A stretch of 64,000 nt of DNA. It comes from Isoetes taiwanensis (lineage: Eukaryota > Streptophyta > Lycopodiopsida > Isoetales > Isoetaceae). The notes below the pieces were generated by a model that worked only from the letters and a program-made list of their open reading frames with translations, made no database searches and was not told the DNA's origin. The translations under genes were made by a program, and so were the position numbers. Location: NCBI GenBank assembly GCA_021234155.1, contig JAJEKV010000011.1:19048677-19112676 (forward strand), read 5' to 3'. Of the stretch, positions 35,160-47,606 are shown one piece after another (position 1 is the stretch's first letter; every line of letters starts with the position of its first letter).

Positions 35160-36005
35160 ACTTGATAAATGTGACAAGTGTTTTGATACATATGAGTCAT
35201 AAACCCTTGCCATTCTCAAGTCTAGACGAGTGGTGGAGATAGCAAGATGGAAAAAGTGCATGCACTCACCCAAATTCCATGACATAAGATGCACCAACAA
35301 ATTAAAAAAAAAATCCAAATTAAATATGTAGCATAATAACAGGGGGTTTTTTTTGTGTTTTTGTACGCTTTTCACAAAGGTTTTCCTAAGATTTCATGAT
35401 GTATTCAAATGGATGTACTAATGCGTACATCTAGAGTGCACCATTTCTTAGTCGTTGATTTAGCTTTTTTTTTTCAATGGTCCAACATCCAAGGGCTCAC
35501 AACAAAAGCCCTCTTTTTATTTTAGTTGCCATTTACAAAGTTTTGCATGCAAGCATCGTGCCATATGTTTTAGGGTTATTTTAGGGTTAGGAAGAAAGCA
35601 GGCAAGAAAAGATTTGGAAGGTAAGAAAATTTGCACGCCGCCCCTTCCTTCAAAGCGACAGGCCAAACGCTTGTTCGAAATTGCAGGTTCTGGAATTTCT
35701 CATACTCCTGGATGAAATTTCGTTGTAAGAGAAATGGGCTGTACAGTCTGCAAATCTGCAAAGTGGCTGGCCATATTGTGATCCTCCTGCGTGGTGGATT
35801 AAAGCAGGGAAATATTATCAGCGGCAATTCAATGCTTGAATGCCCAAATCCTTGGTCAATTGTTGGGAATGGGTACTACAGGTTCTGCTTCACAATTATG
35901 CATCCTTCTATCTTGTGATGATCATGTCCTTGCATGTCTTTTTTCGCTGCTGCAGCAGCTGGCTTGGGCTTTGCTGCAGGCTTTGCAGCCTTGATCTTGG
36001 GCCTT
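35160..36005. other. No recognisable gene
   Basis: Short frames on both strands (for example 35631-35918 plus) without recognised domains. Confidence 0.35.
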
Positions 36006-36290
36006 GGGCTTCTTCTCTTTGGGAGCCTTAGGCTTCTTCTGCTTTAGAGTTTTAGCCTTCTTTTCTTTGGCAGGCTTCTCAGATTTCTCTTCCTCAGTTT
36101 CCTCAGCAGGAGAATCATTGCAGGGAACATCAAAGCCACGAGGGGCAAGATCAAGCGGAAATTTGTCGGGTTCTCATTCTGGAGGCTGGCCCATGTTCTG
36201 GATTATTTGCTCGAAATTCAAGCTCTTCTTGCCATTCCCTAGCGCAATACCGCCCCATATTGCAAACAGCGCCCGAAATGTAAGTCATTA
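36006..36290 (-). pseudogene. Lys-rich protein remnant, unidentified
   Basis: The minus strand reads ALFAIWGGIALGNGKKSLNF, EQIIQNMGQPPE, one TGA, then DKFPLDLAPRGFDVPCND and a Lys/Pro/Glu-rich tail (EKPAKEKKAKTLKQKKPKAP). The long uninterrupted reading on both sides of a single stop suggests a recently broken gene copy. The basic tail resembles linker-histone or other nuclear protein tails, but I cannot assign a family. Confidence 0.4.
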
Positions 36291-36299
36291 AACCTCCTC

Positions 36300-37500
36300 T
36301 TACTTATGCATCTGTGATTGCTTAAGCTCTTACTGTTTTGGAAGCTCTAATTACAGACTTAGGGAGCCGAATACATTGGTAACAAGGTAGCTTCCTATTT
36401 CGTTTCCTCCATATTAGAGTAAGTTGACGCAGAGTTATTGCGTGGAAGAATGGGAACAGGAGACAACTGTACTACATTATCAGACATGAATGTAGAAAAA
36501 ACATGAACAAAACCGATCCAGAGAAGATAAAGGCTCTAAAAGAAGCGTGAGTTGTTTTTTCTTGCTCTCAGGTTCTCATGCAATATGTTTTTCCCTGTTT
36601 CCTTTAGCCTTAATGATGCGGGTACTCCTGCAGTGCTGTGAGAGGTCTTCTCAATCATATGCTCCATGAAGCATGGTCTATGACAACAGGGCAAGAAGAA
36701 TAAGCTTAACCATTGTGCATCTGGTTTTTTCTTTCTCAGTCTGTTCTAGAACTTAGTCTGTTTTAGAACTTAGTCTTCTGAACTGCGTCTTTTAGAGGTA
36801 TGTGCAAAATATTCTCTGATTGCTAGTACAGATTGATGGGAATATACACTGCCTTTCCAGGGGTTGCTTAAATAAAAGATTTCATAAAGCTTTGTAAGAG
36901 AAAAGGAAAACATTATCTCTAAGACAAGATACATTCGCCAATTTTGTACCCTCTCATCTTAGAGGTGTGAAATCATATTGATTTGTTTGCGCTTTTAAAA
37001 TGCTTGTAATAATTATTCAGGTTTTGTAGACATAGGCCTCTTATGTGATTCGCATGCTATCTTATGCACTATCAGCCTTGAGCTGTTAACGCATGCTTGG
37101 AGTGAAGGTGGTGTCCAAAAGAACGACTATTTACTTATAATGGCATTATATTGTTATACGGGCTTATAGTGATGGCTTAGTGTTGCCTCTTTAATGGGGC
37201 CAAATAAGATGGTCAAATACGTGTTCAAGACAGTGAATGAACGGTGATTTGAATCTTTGAGTCGACAAATGAAACTCAGAGAAATCCATTTAAATGACTC
37301 TTTGAGACATGTAAACATTTCGATTTTGCTTAAAGATTCCTAGCACTCAAGCAACAAATAAAAAGATGAAAAAAGGAAGAATTTATAAATATGGTATTTG
37401 AACTTGTAATAGTGCTGAATGGATGTTTCTTCATTTCTCAATGTTAGTGGAAGATTTTCCCATTTTCTTTCTGCTTTACTTAGGGCCCGAAGGGCCCAAA
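36300..37500. other. Intergenic, no gene seen
   Basis: Contains a small duplication (agtctgtt-tagaacttagtc) near 36738-36775. No coding pattern. Confidence 0.4.
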
Positions 37501-37519
37501 AATTTTTTTAATATAACAA

Positions 37520-37965
37520 TCAACACACAACTACCATTAACATTATTATATTAAACCATTGCATTTAATACATTTAAATAAAAATCCCCCTTAAACCCCC
37601 TTTGGTTTGGGTGCATATTCACACGGAGGGTTACTTCGGGAAACGAGAGCCTTTGGATGGGCATATTTGCCCTTTATTCCAAGATCTGGACCGTACATAA
37701 GAATCCTCGTTTGTGGGGTATGCATGTACAAGTTTTTGTATACTGTATTTTAAGGTTTGCAAAATACTATAAGGTTTGAGTGAATGTACTTAATGGTGTT
37801 AATTTTATACATGTATTGTAAATATATTTTTGGGGCTCTCGTTGCCCGAAGTAACCCTCCGTGTGAATATGCACCCAAACCAAAGGGGGTTTAAGGGGGA
37901 TTTTTATTTAAATGTATTAAATGCAATGGTTTAATATAATAATGTTAATGGTAGTTGTGTGTTGA
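37520..37965. mobile_element. 446-bp foldback element with 132-bp near-identical inverted arms
   Basis: Left arm 37520-37651 and right arm 37834-37965 are reverse complements with about one mismatch (aaacgag against the complement of gttgccc). The loop is 182 bp and non-coding. Arms start TCAACACACAAC. No clear target duplication is seen at the borders. The near identity over 132 bp shows recent origin or ongoing correction. A transcript would form a long perfect hairpin, a potential small-RNA source. Confidence 0.9.
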
Positions 37966-38731
37966 ATGTAAGGTCACATTGTAAAAAAATTGACCAACAA
38001 TTTTGTTCCTCTTTTTCAAATTGATTCAAATGTATCCTTATATTGCAATTGATGTTGCCTCCAAGCAAATGTATCTTCTGAACCAAGATGGATGGAAAAA
38101 CTCCTGCCACTAATCCACAGTATCACTGTCACGAATTTTCTCTCAATATATTTTAAAGATTTGTGAGTCCTTTTCAGATCCCTTCCCGTAATATTTTACA
38201 AATGCAATAATTTAAAGTGACAACCTTTTAAGAATATCAGTTAATATACCACCTTGCCTCTTATGTACACATTGCTTTGGCAAAATCTCCATTCTAGGTG
38301 TGGTTGCCCAATATCTCAAAATCCTGTTCCAATAACACTACTGAGGAGGCAAATTTACACGCCAAACAAAATGGCTGGTGCCACATAAGCTCTGCTCTAA
38401 ACTGTAAATTTCAAAAGGAAACATTAGTTAAACAGATTTCAAGAAGAGGACATATATCAGAGTACAATAACGAACATATTGATGCACCGAAATTCTCATC
38501 CTTGATGCACTGTAGGGAGAGGAGAACAACTAAATCGAGTTCACTCCATATAAAGACTATTACCTGCGAAATGTCCAAAATGGCACGAAGCTTCAGCAAG
38601 TTGAAGGATAACTATTAGCAGAGGAAAACGAATATGCAGGAGGCACAAAAAAACTTAAATATCTCTTACCAACAAAGGATCTACAGAAAGAAATTTTTCA
38701 TGCACCAACTTGTAGCAGTAACCATACAATG

Positions 38732-39400
38732 CTATCTTTGACAAGGAGCTGGTGTCTGTTGCATTAGCTGCTGCAATTGTCCAAGGAGAGAAGGATGCAA
38801 ACGAGATAGAGCCCCGTTGAATGCAGCTTCTCCATGCATCGGTGCACATATCTGTAGTTTCTCCTTCAGCAAGGGCACAACTGCAAGTTTATTTACAGGA
38901 TCTGCTTCCGTAACCTGCGACTAATGCCATATTAATCAATGCAAGATGCCATAGCTAAAATTACCGCCTAAACATGCATACTGAGAGGATGCCTTCCATT
39001 ACGCATCTACCTGCCGCTTTCTTGTATCCTCGCTTTCTGGTCTTTGTGGTTGAGATTCAGCACTTGTGTCATAGCTGGAAAGTGGACATGATGCATAAGA
39101 AAAAGACCTGAAATGATTCAAAGTAGATCCCTACCTGCCAGAAAACCCGTTCTTCTCATCTTCAGTTTCATGTGCAATGCTTGTGCAGACACTGTTCGAA
39201 CAAGTAATCAAATTTCCAGGTCACTTGCTTTACCTTTTGAAGCCGAACTCCAGAAACCAGAAACTGTCTTCTAAACTTTTGGACTTCTTAATTGCCACAG
39301 AAACACTTCCGTGAATCCTAAATCCCAACTGAAACTGAAACACTTCCTGGAATCCTAAATCGCCAATGAAACGCTTCTTCCTGAATGGCCACTTTCAGAA
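38732..39400 (-). CDS. Unidentified multi-exon coding remnant or small gene
   Basis: Exons 39191-39135, 39074-39011 and 38914-38732 join in frame with GT-AG borders. They encode IAHETEDEKNGFSG, then SYDTSAESQPQRPESEDTRK, then VTEADPVNKLAVVPLLKEKL, and end at a TAG after QLQQLMQQTPAPCQR. An upstream open stretch ending at a GTAAAG donor (39234 to about 39400) can join in frame but has no ATG in the visible part. I do not recognise the protein. Three consistent splice junctions and an open frame of about 100 codons argue for real coding descent. It could be the 3' part of a gene interrupted near the foldback at 39.5 kb. Confidence 0.45.
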
Positions 39401-39536
39401 AAAAATCACCGGAGAGGTAGCCGTAGGAAGAAAAAAAAATCTTTTCTAAAAAAGCTTCCTCAAAAATAGCGGTGTTGAGAATTTAATTCTATCATTAATG
39501 AATGGCGGATATCTTCCCCCAAAAAATTCTATTTTT

Positions 39537-39630
39537 AGGGAAACCCTTCCGGGTTCTAATATGGAAACCTTTCCGGGGTTCAATGGAAATCTGGAAGGGT
39601 TTCCACATAAAACCCCGGAAGGGTTTCCAT
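39537..39630. repeat. Second small foldback of the GGAAACCCTTCC motif
   Basis: Two forward copies (ggaaacccttccgggtt, ggaaacctttccggggtt) face two reverse copies (ggaagggtttcc, aaccccggaagggtttcc). Same family as 30275-30525, 9 kb away. Confidence 0.8.
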
Positions 39631-39639
39631 TAAACAGGG

Positions 39640-41630
39640 GGGAGATAGTGTGAGCGGATGGAAAGCATCGGGCTGACTTCCTTCGTTGTGCCCTCCATCG
39701 AACTTTGTGAAGGAGACGACACAGGTGCCGTTACACTGGATATTGGATATGGCAGGGGATTCCTCGATTTAAAACCTTAATGCAATTTTTCCTATATATT
39801 CCCTTTCTCTTTTGAATATGTCGTGAGCTGCAATGGGGACGCCGGCCTTTCCTGATCTAGGTTGCCATTGCTCTGTTTCTGATTGTCGTCTCATCGATTT
39901 TTTGCCATTTTCCTGCGATGGCTGCCAAAAGGTATTTTCTTAGTTGCTCATTACTAGATCTCCCTTCAATCAATTATAAATTGTCTGTCTGCATGCCAAA
40001 TTGCATATACATATATAATCGCTTAGAACGGTAATAATAGCTTATCATCACCGGAAGAAGATGAGCGGAACGCAGACCACCTATTCCTGATGCAGATTTT
40101 GACACTGCTATTCCTGTCTGTATATATCTAGAAGAAAATATTTCCTTGAAAAATTGCTTCAAGCCAAATGACGAGTATGTACATCCAGATTTTCAAGTGC
40201 TGCAATAAGTAGAAATTCAAAATTTCTTTGTGAGAAGAGAACGAAATGTCTCATGAGATTCACACAGCTTTATGGTGGGCTTCCTCTATCTTAATGGAGC
40301 TTGCCAGCATATTTTATTCCATGGAAATGGCTGCTCACTTTTTTTTTTTAGGCATCAATTAGACTTCCATGCAATGGAATTCATGTAGGCGATGTTGCAG
40401 AGATGAGTTGTGAAAATGGTTGCATATCCATAGCTATAGCTGCTATCAATCAGAGGCAAATGCTGGTGCATCTATACACATATCCTTAGGTTCCAGTCTC
40501 TAGCTTCTTGGTGTGATACATGCATGTCATGTATGTAACTAACTTGAACAAGAAAGGGCCTGAAGAAAAAATACAAATTCTTTGTCAAGTTGAAATGTTG
40601 AATCTGGGCTTGAAGAAAAAATACAAATTCTTTCACAAGTTTAACATGAGTTAAAGGAGTTCAAGTATGCTTCTATCCTCACTATAGTCAATAAACTTCC
40701 CATAAATTTTTTATCCCGGTTTGTAGGTCTTTAAAGTGATGCATTCCTAGTAACTAAGATGGAAAGTTCTTATCTCACCTGATTTTTTATTTTTCTTCCT
40801 TGATTATATTCAACGTAGTTCCCAACAGAGAACTTCATTGGATTGTGGAAAATTGGACTCAGACATGTACTATAGCAGGCCATAATCTTTACTGACCATT
40901 TGGTTCTACTAGTTGGACCATGTTTCACGGAGCATTGTTTTTCATTTATGGCTGGTTTACTCGTTGCATATTTGATCTAGGGCCTAATATATTTTCAATT
41001 CCAGTCTGCTTGATATCAGGTTCATCCTCTGAGTCTCATGATATTTGTTAATGACATCATTATACTGTATGTGTTCCCACAGTTAGTATAGTTCCTTAGA
41101 GCATATTCTGAAACAGCAACCCCGAGTTACGTCCTGAAGCGAAAACGTATCATGGTACATCTGCTTCTACATTTTCCTGCCATCGTTACCATGACTTTCA
41201 ATATTCCATTAGATATGACTACAACCACAGTCCCCGAATGTGGGACTACTTGACCTTCCAATTCTTACATTTTTTAGGTTTTAAAAGTGGAACTGCTTGA
41301 TGTTGCATATTAGAATCCTTTGAAGCATGATTTGCATCATATTTTACATTGCATGCATCAATGGTAGCAAATAAGAAAGTGAAGCATGGCATCCCTCAAA
41401 CGTTGCCCTTAGTTCTTGTACATGGTTCTATTTAATATCTTAGTCTGCTCTAAATCCTAAGGAATCCACTTATTTATGTAAGATCAGAACGTCCTTTTAG
41501 TATTGCCATCGTATATGCTGTTGTAGATTAGATATGCTCATTACTAATTAAGCTTAATGCATGCTTTTACAAATATGAGTATTTTGTAGTGTCGGCATGC
41601 AGTCACTCCTACATCTTAATTGAATTCTGT
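39640..41630. other. Intergenic, no gene seen
   Basis: A 50-bp duplication (gaagaaaaaatacaaattctttg/c) lies near 40560-40640. Upstream exons of the RING remnant were not recognised here. Confidence 0.4.
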
Positions 41631-41637
41631 ACTTTTA

Positions 41638-42118
41638 TTCAGGAAGGTGCCTCGGAAGAAGACATAAGACTATTACCGTTCCTAGCATTAATAATGGGAG
41701 GCATGATGTTATATGTAGGAGCATCTGATGTTATATGTAGGAGCATCTGGTCCTACTAATGAATGGCTGTTGTCATCTGAAGATGCCTGGTGTTGAACCT
41801 AGTCAATGCATCTGTTAGACATTAGAGACTCCCAGGATATGAACGTATTTGAAAATGATTTGCTCTATGCTTGTATATAGTAGCCTAAAATTTATCTTGA
41901 TACTGCATTCTACTTGCAGGATTGCTTGTTAGGATACTATTCTGTTGAATGCTAATTGCATTACTCTGTTTGATGGCAGGAATACTGCATCTGTTTATCA
42001 TCATATGGAGATGGTGCAGAACTTCTTGAACTCTTCATCCATCATTTCCATGGTTTGTATAGGGAAGTGGTTCGAGGTAAATGCTACATGCCCATTGTGT
42101 AAGTACAACATTATCGTC
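41638..42118 (+). pseudogene. RING-H2 E3 ubiquitin ligase remnant
   Basis: The plus strand reads EGASEEDIRLLPF, then GGMMLYVGAS and GPTNEWLLSSEDA, then after an intron-like gap EYCICLSSYGDGAELLEL with HHFHG, and in a shifted frame CIGKWFEVNATCPLCKYNI. These are the pieces, in order, of the C-terminal RING-H2 domain of plant membrane RING proteins of the At1g63170 type, which ubiquitinate target proteins. Frame shifts, a 22-bp tandem duplication (41705-41748) and loss of part of the ring show it is dead. The N-terminal membrane region was not found. Confidence 0.75.
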
Positions 42119-42310
42119 AAAAATGACAAACAAGGAGGTATAAGTTACAAAAGCATGATGAATGCTTCCCCCGCTTCCCTTTTTATCTACATTATTTTTG
42201 CATTTTGTGAGCAGGCGAGAAAAGGTGCCAAGCCTTCCTGCTTGGAAGCATCTTTTGTTTGCCCATGAAAAAAATGGGTTATTTTCCCAACGTCAACCCC
42301 AAGCACAAGA

Positions 42311-42430
42311 GGATAAATTTATGTCTGGCCATGCATTGCCTAAGTGTATGTAATATTGGATGGCGCACAAGGATAAATTTATGTTTGGCCATGCATTGCC
42401 TAAGTGTGTGTAATATTCAATGGCATACCT
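42311..42430 (+). repeat. Tandem duplication of about 58-62 bp
   Basis: Two copies of a unit containing ggataaatttatgt-tggccatgcattgcctaagtgt with few differences. Confidence 0.8.
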
Positions 42431-42599
42431 TTATCAAGCAAACAAGTCTATGGAAGATTGAAGGTTAGTGCTTCCATCAGCAGGCAAACAATATGGCATT
42501 TTCTTATTCAGGATGCAACAGTATTGACAATTTTAACTAAGCAACTTGTAAATTATACTTGTCAAGATGTAGAGTATAAATTCATTTAGATAAAATGTG

Positions 42600-43880
42600 A
42601 ATTCTATACTCAAATATCGTATGTTTATGAAGTCCTTCAAAATATTTGTACAGTATGGATTGATTGGTTATGGCCTGTCACTAAAAGGTTTATTGTCTAT
42701 TTTCAACTTTTGGGTCATGTTTTTCTTCTTGTTAACAAACTAAGATTTATTGGTTACAAACTTAGAAGAGGTCATGGATGTAGCACAAACAGGTCACATA
42801 TTAAGCCCAAACCCAAAATCCAATATGGGTAAATTTTTTTTTTTTTTTTTTTGAGCAAAGCATACCCTCTTTAAGACTATGCCCAATACGAGTAACTCCT
42901 TTTTCTTAACAGCAAAGCATACCATTTTTGAACCTTGCCCTTGCCAAAGCCTTCTGGTGTGCCTTTTGCTAGTTTTTCTTTTTTACTTTATAGCAACAAG
43001 GATGTTTTGGCACGTTGCACAATAATGAAACCAAATTTACAATTGTGATAGATGAAGAGATTTCCTGGTAAAATGAATGCAACTGATTTGGACCAGAAAA
43101 GGACGACAACCTTTAACCTATCCTAATCCATGTTATCATATTGATGTGTCTATGTACTAGGGAAAGTTCAGGTCGAGGAAATTCCTCAAGGGAATTTCCC
43201 AAGGCAGCGCCGCTAGACAAGACGATGCCTAAACGATGAAGTATGACAAATGTTTTGCATGGCCCAACCATCAGTCACTCACTGTTGGATACAGATGTCC
43301 TAATATATGGTGGTTGTAAAATCCACTCCAAGGTCAACTTTTTACCCTAGTATGTGAATCGAGGTGCTCTATGTTGTCTATATAAGGATACCAAAAGAAC
43401 CTTGGCCTTGGCCAAGTTTACTCGCATTCTGAGAGCGTCCAGATGCTATGCATACTGGTAGGGATGTAAGCTAAAAGATCCACAACATCTGTATATATCA
43501 GTAGCCTGATGATGTGATGAGCAAGCTTGGCCATCCACCTCCATATTGAGCAAGCCAGTTCTCGAGCTGATCATATAGTCCAGACAGTATGGAAAATGGG
43601 AAATAGGTTGATAGACTCGCTCGATAGTGGCATTAGAATTGAGACTTTTACAAAGCAGCAATCAAGATCATGTCGTTTATTTTGGCATTATATCCTCTAG
43701 CAGGATCAGAATGTGAAAATTTGGACAAGTGCTTAGCTCTAAAACCTGCTTGGCCAAGTACACGGACTCCTAGTGTGGTAAAGGTTTATGACACGTAGCT
43801 CCACTCCATGTTGTCAATTGTTGCTTAAGAATCTTTCCTAGAGGCCCTATTAAACATACTAGTTAAAATTGGGACAATCA
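42600..43880. other. No recognisable gene
   Basis: AT-rich with a T run at 42835-42852 and a piece of the R-type repeat near 42957-42985. Minus-strand frames at 43446-43661 may be decayed LINE sequence following the fragment at 43.9 kb. Confidence 0.35.
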
Positions 43881-43889
43881 CTTCACGAC

Positions 43890-44108
43890 TTATGCCTCCA
43901 TACCCTCTAGATCCGCGGCCTTGCCATTAGCAAGGCGTTGCAAGCCGTGAGCAACATCTCCTTCTGTTATAGTCAATGTAGGATATGTCTGTGCTGGTAT
44001 GCTATTCGGGATCATGTGAGGATTACGGAGCTGAATCAAGTATTGCACAAAGTGCTCTAAAGAGATGTTGCCAGAAGGCTGCCTGAGTTTATGTAATAAT
44101 CTCCTTCA
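43890..44108 (-). mobile_element. LINE reverse transcriptase fragment
   Basis: The minus strand is open and reads LLHKLRQPSGNISLEHFVQY, then TLTITEGDVAHGLQRLANGK and AADLEG. This is the region before the RT core where LINE proteins have an ITxxDVxxALxxLxNGKAxGxDG pattern. It resembles the matching part of the LINE at 31-34 kb (YALQRMQNGKSLDLNG), so both probably belong to one clade. It stops at a TAA at 43890. Confidence 0.65.
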
Positions 44109-44366
44109 AAATTGGGCAAAATTCTGGGAAGGGACTCGCAAGAGACACAAAACCGGCATAGATAGGCTTGTCATTCAACACAGCAGCAGTATACAACGTT
44201 TTGAAGAATAGAGAGGAGTAGCCGACCATAGGAACAATATCGGACTACCCCGTAAAAAGAAATGTGCACAGGCAATATAGAAGGGTAATGGCGACAACTT
44301 CTCATCGGGATAAAAAACCCCGCCCTTTCGGGTTTTCGAGGAAAACCCTAATGAGAAATGGTCGCC

Positions 44367-44535
44367 AACAACCTTGAATGTGTTGCCTGGAAAACCAAAG
44401 GAGATGGGTTGACGGCGAACACAAATATAGCAGGACCCCAGAAGACGGCAAAATCCTTGAATGTGTGGCCTGGAGAACCGAAAAAGGTGGGTCGATGGCG
44501 AACACAAATATAGCAGGACCCTAGAAGACGGCGGA
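44367..44535. repeat. 83-bp tandem repeat, two copies
   Basis: The unit from ccttgaatgtgt to gcaggacc-cagaagacgg begins at 44372 and again at 44455 with a few substitutions. Minus-strand frames here only mirror the repeat. Confidence 0.8.
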
Positions 44536-44629
44536 AGCCTGCAAGCAACACAAAGAACCCCGAAAAAATACCCGTGAATGGTTAGAGAAAGGAAACTCAT
44601 GCCCCCATGGAGCAGGGCGGGAAGGGAGG

Positions 44630-44758
44630 GAAGCAACGAGAAGAGAAGAAGAGCTGCTGTGAGAAGACGCCGATAACCGGTTCGAAGGAGGAAATGGCCT
44701 GATATAGTAGTTCGTCCCTTCCCAGAATGGCGATCCGATGGCTCAGATCGATGCTATT
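44630..44758 (+). repeat. 129-bp direct repeat, left copy (partner at 53486)
   Basis: Nearly identical to 53486-53613, about 8.86 kb away in the same orientation, and together they bracket the A/G-rich repeat block. They could be remains of LTRs or of a segmental duplication. In this copy CCCTTCCCAGAAT and its complement form a 13-bp inverted pair at 44726-44768. Confidence 0.85.
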
Positions 44759-44911
44759 CTGGGAAGGGACTCGCAAGAGACACAAAACCGGCCGACTACC
44801 AGAGAACTTCCTCAACTATAAGCCGAGGGCGTAAAACCTGCAAGCAACACAAAGACCTCGAAAAAAACACCCGTGAATAGTTAAAGAAAATCCAACATGT
44901 AGCAGAAAAAG

Positions 44912-45212
44912 AGAGCATCACCCAGTAAGGTGGAGAACAGCATCACCCAATGGGTGAAAACAACTACGTACAAAGAAATACGCATCACCCTCGAGGTGAA
45001 AATAAACAGCAGCACCTGCAGGTGGAGATAGCATTACCCATAGTATGGAGAAAAGTGTCACCCAACGGGTGGATAACAATCATATATAAAGAAATATGCG
45101 TCACCGTCAAGGTGGAAATATAGCATCACCCGGAGGGTGGAGAAAAAGCGTCACCCAGCGGGCGGAAGAAAACATGATAAATAGAAATGTGCGTCACCAT
45201 CACGGTGGAAAC
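44912..45212 (+). repeat. Array of about ten CACC...GGTG mini-hairpin units
   Basis: Units follow the pattern GCRTCACC, three to six variable bases, GGTGGA, for example CACCCAATGGGTG, CACCCAACGGGTG, CACCTGCAGGTG and CACCATCACGGTG. The arms stay complementary while the centre varies. Spacing is irregular (about 20-45 bases). Pairs of the same units recur at about 46765, 47180 and 49785. Confidence 0.75.
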
Positions 45213-45328
45213 AAACAGCACTACCCACAAAAAACGGTCCACAAAAAACGCGACATCGAGAGAAAGATAAGCATCAAGGGAAAACCATAAAAACATTAAG
45301 AACACGAAACAAACTAAAAGTGGCCATT

Positions 45329-45823
45329 AGAATGTGCCCAAGATAACACCTTGTGTACAACAACGTAAGACACTCCACATCTAGAGAAAGAGAAGCATAA
45401 AAGGAAAAATGATCCAATAGAAACCCATGTCGCGAAATCTCGATGCGGTGCCAAACACAATAAGCATCATATCCAGATAAAGTTAAATAGCAAATGGCCA
45501 ATGATATATAACGAACCTACCAAAAGAGAAAAAGATCCACGATAAGTGTAAGAAGCCCTCAATAGACAGCTAGAAATGGATTTCATGAGATAACTACAAT
45601 CAGGCAGAACCAGCACCATGCACAAAACTAGAATGTGTCCAATATAACCTCTTGCATACAATGGTCAACGTAAGAGACCCCCCCATCAAGACAAAAAGAA
45701 GCATAAAAAAGAAAGATGATCCAATAGAAACCCATGTCGCAAAATCTCAAGGCGGTGCCAACGCAATATGCATCATATCCAGATAAAGCCAAATAGCAAA
45801 TATACCAATGATATAGAATGATA
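45329..45823 (+). repeat. Direct repeat of about 185 bp, period about 308 bp
   Basis: 45329-45515 and 45637-45823 share gatccaatagaaacccatgt, catcatatccagataaag and atagcaaat in the same order. Confidence 0.75.
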
Positions 45824-45837
45824 GCGCCAAACAAAAT

Positions 45838-47105
45838 ACATGTGCAAAAACATACCCGATAGAAACCCTCTAAGGATCAAGTTAAAACCACGCAAATGCA
45901 CCCATAAGTCAAAAAAAGGCAAATGCTTGCTCATCCTCCTAAAGAAATTTCAAACCAACTGAAGGACACACATTAGAACAACCGAAGAGGAAAACACTTT
46001 CATAAGCAACTTATGACCATGCAAAAATGCCTGAAAAGTGAGGAAGAAATGCCGAGCCGCAGGTGCCGAAACCCCGCCGCGACGAGCAGAATGTTCCAAG
46101 CCGATAGCGAGAAGACAATCCCTCCCACACGCGGGGAGTCGGATAGGCTAAGGGACGTAGAGAGGAAGGAGAGGAGCGAAAAAAGAGGGCCGCCGGACGG
46201 AGGATCGAAGAGATGATAAGAACCGGTGGAAAGCAACCGCGGAAGGATAGTGACGGGGCATGTGAGTGATGGCAAGTGAGCTAAGGAAATCGTATGACCG
46301 CGAGCAAGTTGGTTTCGGTTAGAAGGGCGAATAAGAACATCAACGTGAGACAATGAAAAAGAAAGACAACGTCCACGCGTAGAGGCGGAATATAGCTATA
46401 GAAACCGTGAGGGTGGAGGGGGCGCGGGAGAAAAACCCAAAGGGAAAATAAAAGAGGAATAAGGGGACCTCCTGGGGGAAATAAGCGAGAGGTGGTTCAT
46501 AAACTATAAGCCCAGCCGCCGCGAAACCCCCAAGTGTTGAGTCGGCACGAAGCACGCGGGCAAGGGTGAGATTTAAGAGGATCGCCAACCAACCGTGCGA
46601 GCGCCGAGAAGAATTGGAACATGTAGAAGGCACCCATGAGCAGTTAAGGAGAACAAGAACGTGCATAATGGTGAAGCGGCAAGCTGCACAACGACAAGCC
46701 CTCAAATGGATGTGAGTGATTAGAAATGAGGAAAAATCAACAATTCATGAAAAAGAGAGGATAGCATCACCCGGAGGGTGGAGAAAAGAATCATCCAGCG
46801 GGTGGAAGAAAAAACATGATAAACAGAAATCTGTGTCCAAATATAGCTAAATAGCAAATATTATGTATAATAGTAGCACAACGCATAATGATAGCGAGCT
46901 AAAAATGAAGTCCCCGAAAAAAACAACAAAGTTATGTTTTAAGCCCAAGCATAAATGTGAGAAAAGAGGAATGCAAGCCAAGGAACAAATCAACAAGAAA
47001 AGAACCACAGACAAGAGCCCAACACGATCGCCTTAATAACAACATGAACAAGGCTAGAATTCCCAAAACCACATCAGATTATATACCGACAGAAAACAGA
47101 ATACG
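45838..47105 (+). repeat. 1.25-kb duplication, copy A
   Basis: It aligns with 47607-50150 once two extra segments of the latter are removed, from acatacccgatagaaaccctc at the start to the shared cagattatataccgacag near the end. It contains one pair of CACC...GGTG units. No coding function is evident; the minus-strand frames are broken and differ between copies. Confidence 0.85.
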
Positions 47106-47606
47106 AAAAATCATCGAATGAGCAAATAATTACGTACAAAGAAATGAGAAAAAATCAACAATTCATGAAAAAGAGAGGATAGCATCACCCGGGGGGTGGA
47201 GAAAAGCATCACCCAGCGGGTGGAAGAAAAAACATGATAAACAGAAATTCGTGTCCAAATCAATGCAATGCAACGCAATTGTTAAACAAGATGTGGATGT
47301 GGAACAAAAGATAAATGATAGTGTTTAAATGAGAGGTCATAAGGAAAAGAATAGGACATTTGGAGCGAGTCAAGTTAGAGGAGAGATGAGGTAAAGTCAG
47401 AGGTGGCTGACATACTAGTGCAAAGTCAAAAGTCACGAGGAAGGTCCAGAAGCAAAATGAGGGTAGCATCAAATAGAAGTACCTAGCAAAGAAGTGCAGA
47501 AGGTCTGCGAAATGGTCTGGAACAAAAATAAGAGAGTGAAGGTAAATATTAAGAGAGCCAAGGTCGTCAGGTTAGCAGAGTGAGATTCACCTCATATTCC
47601 AAAAAC

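Noticed and set aside
44175-44636. 153-codon and other minus-strand frames through 44-52 kb
   Set aside because: They follow tandem and segmental duplications, change frame between copies and match no family.
44912-45212. CRISPR-like array of short repeats
   Set aside because: Spacing is irregular, the repeats are short palindromes and there are no unique equal-length spacers; the context is a eukaryotic genome.
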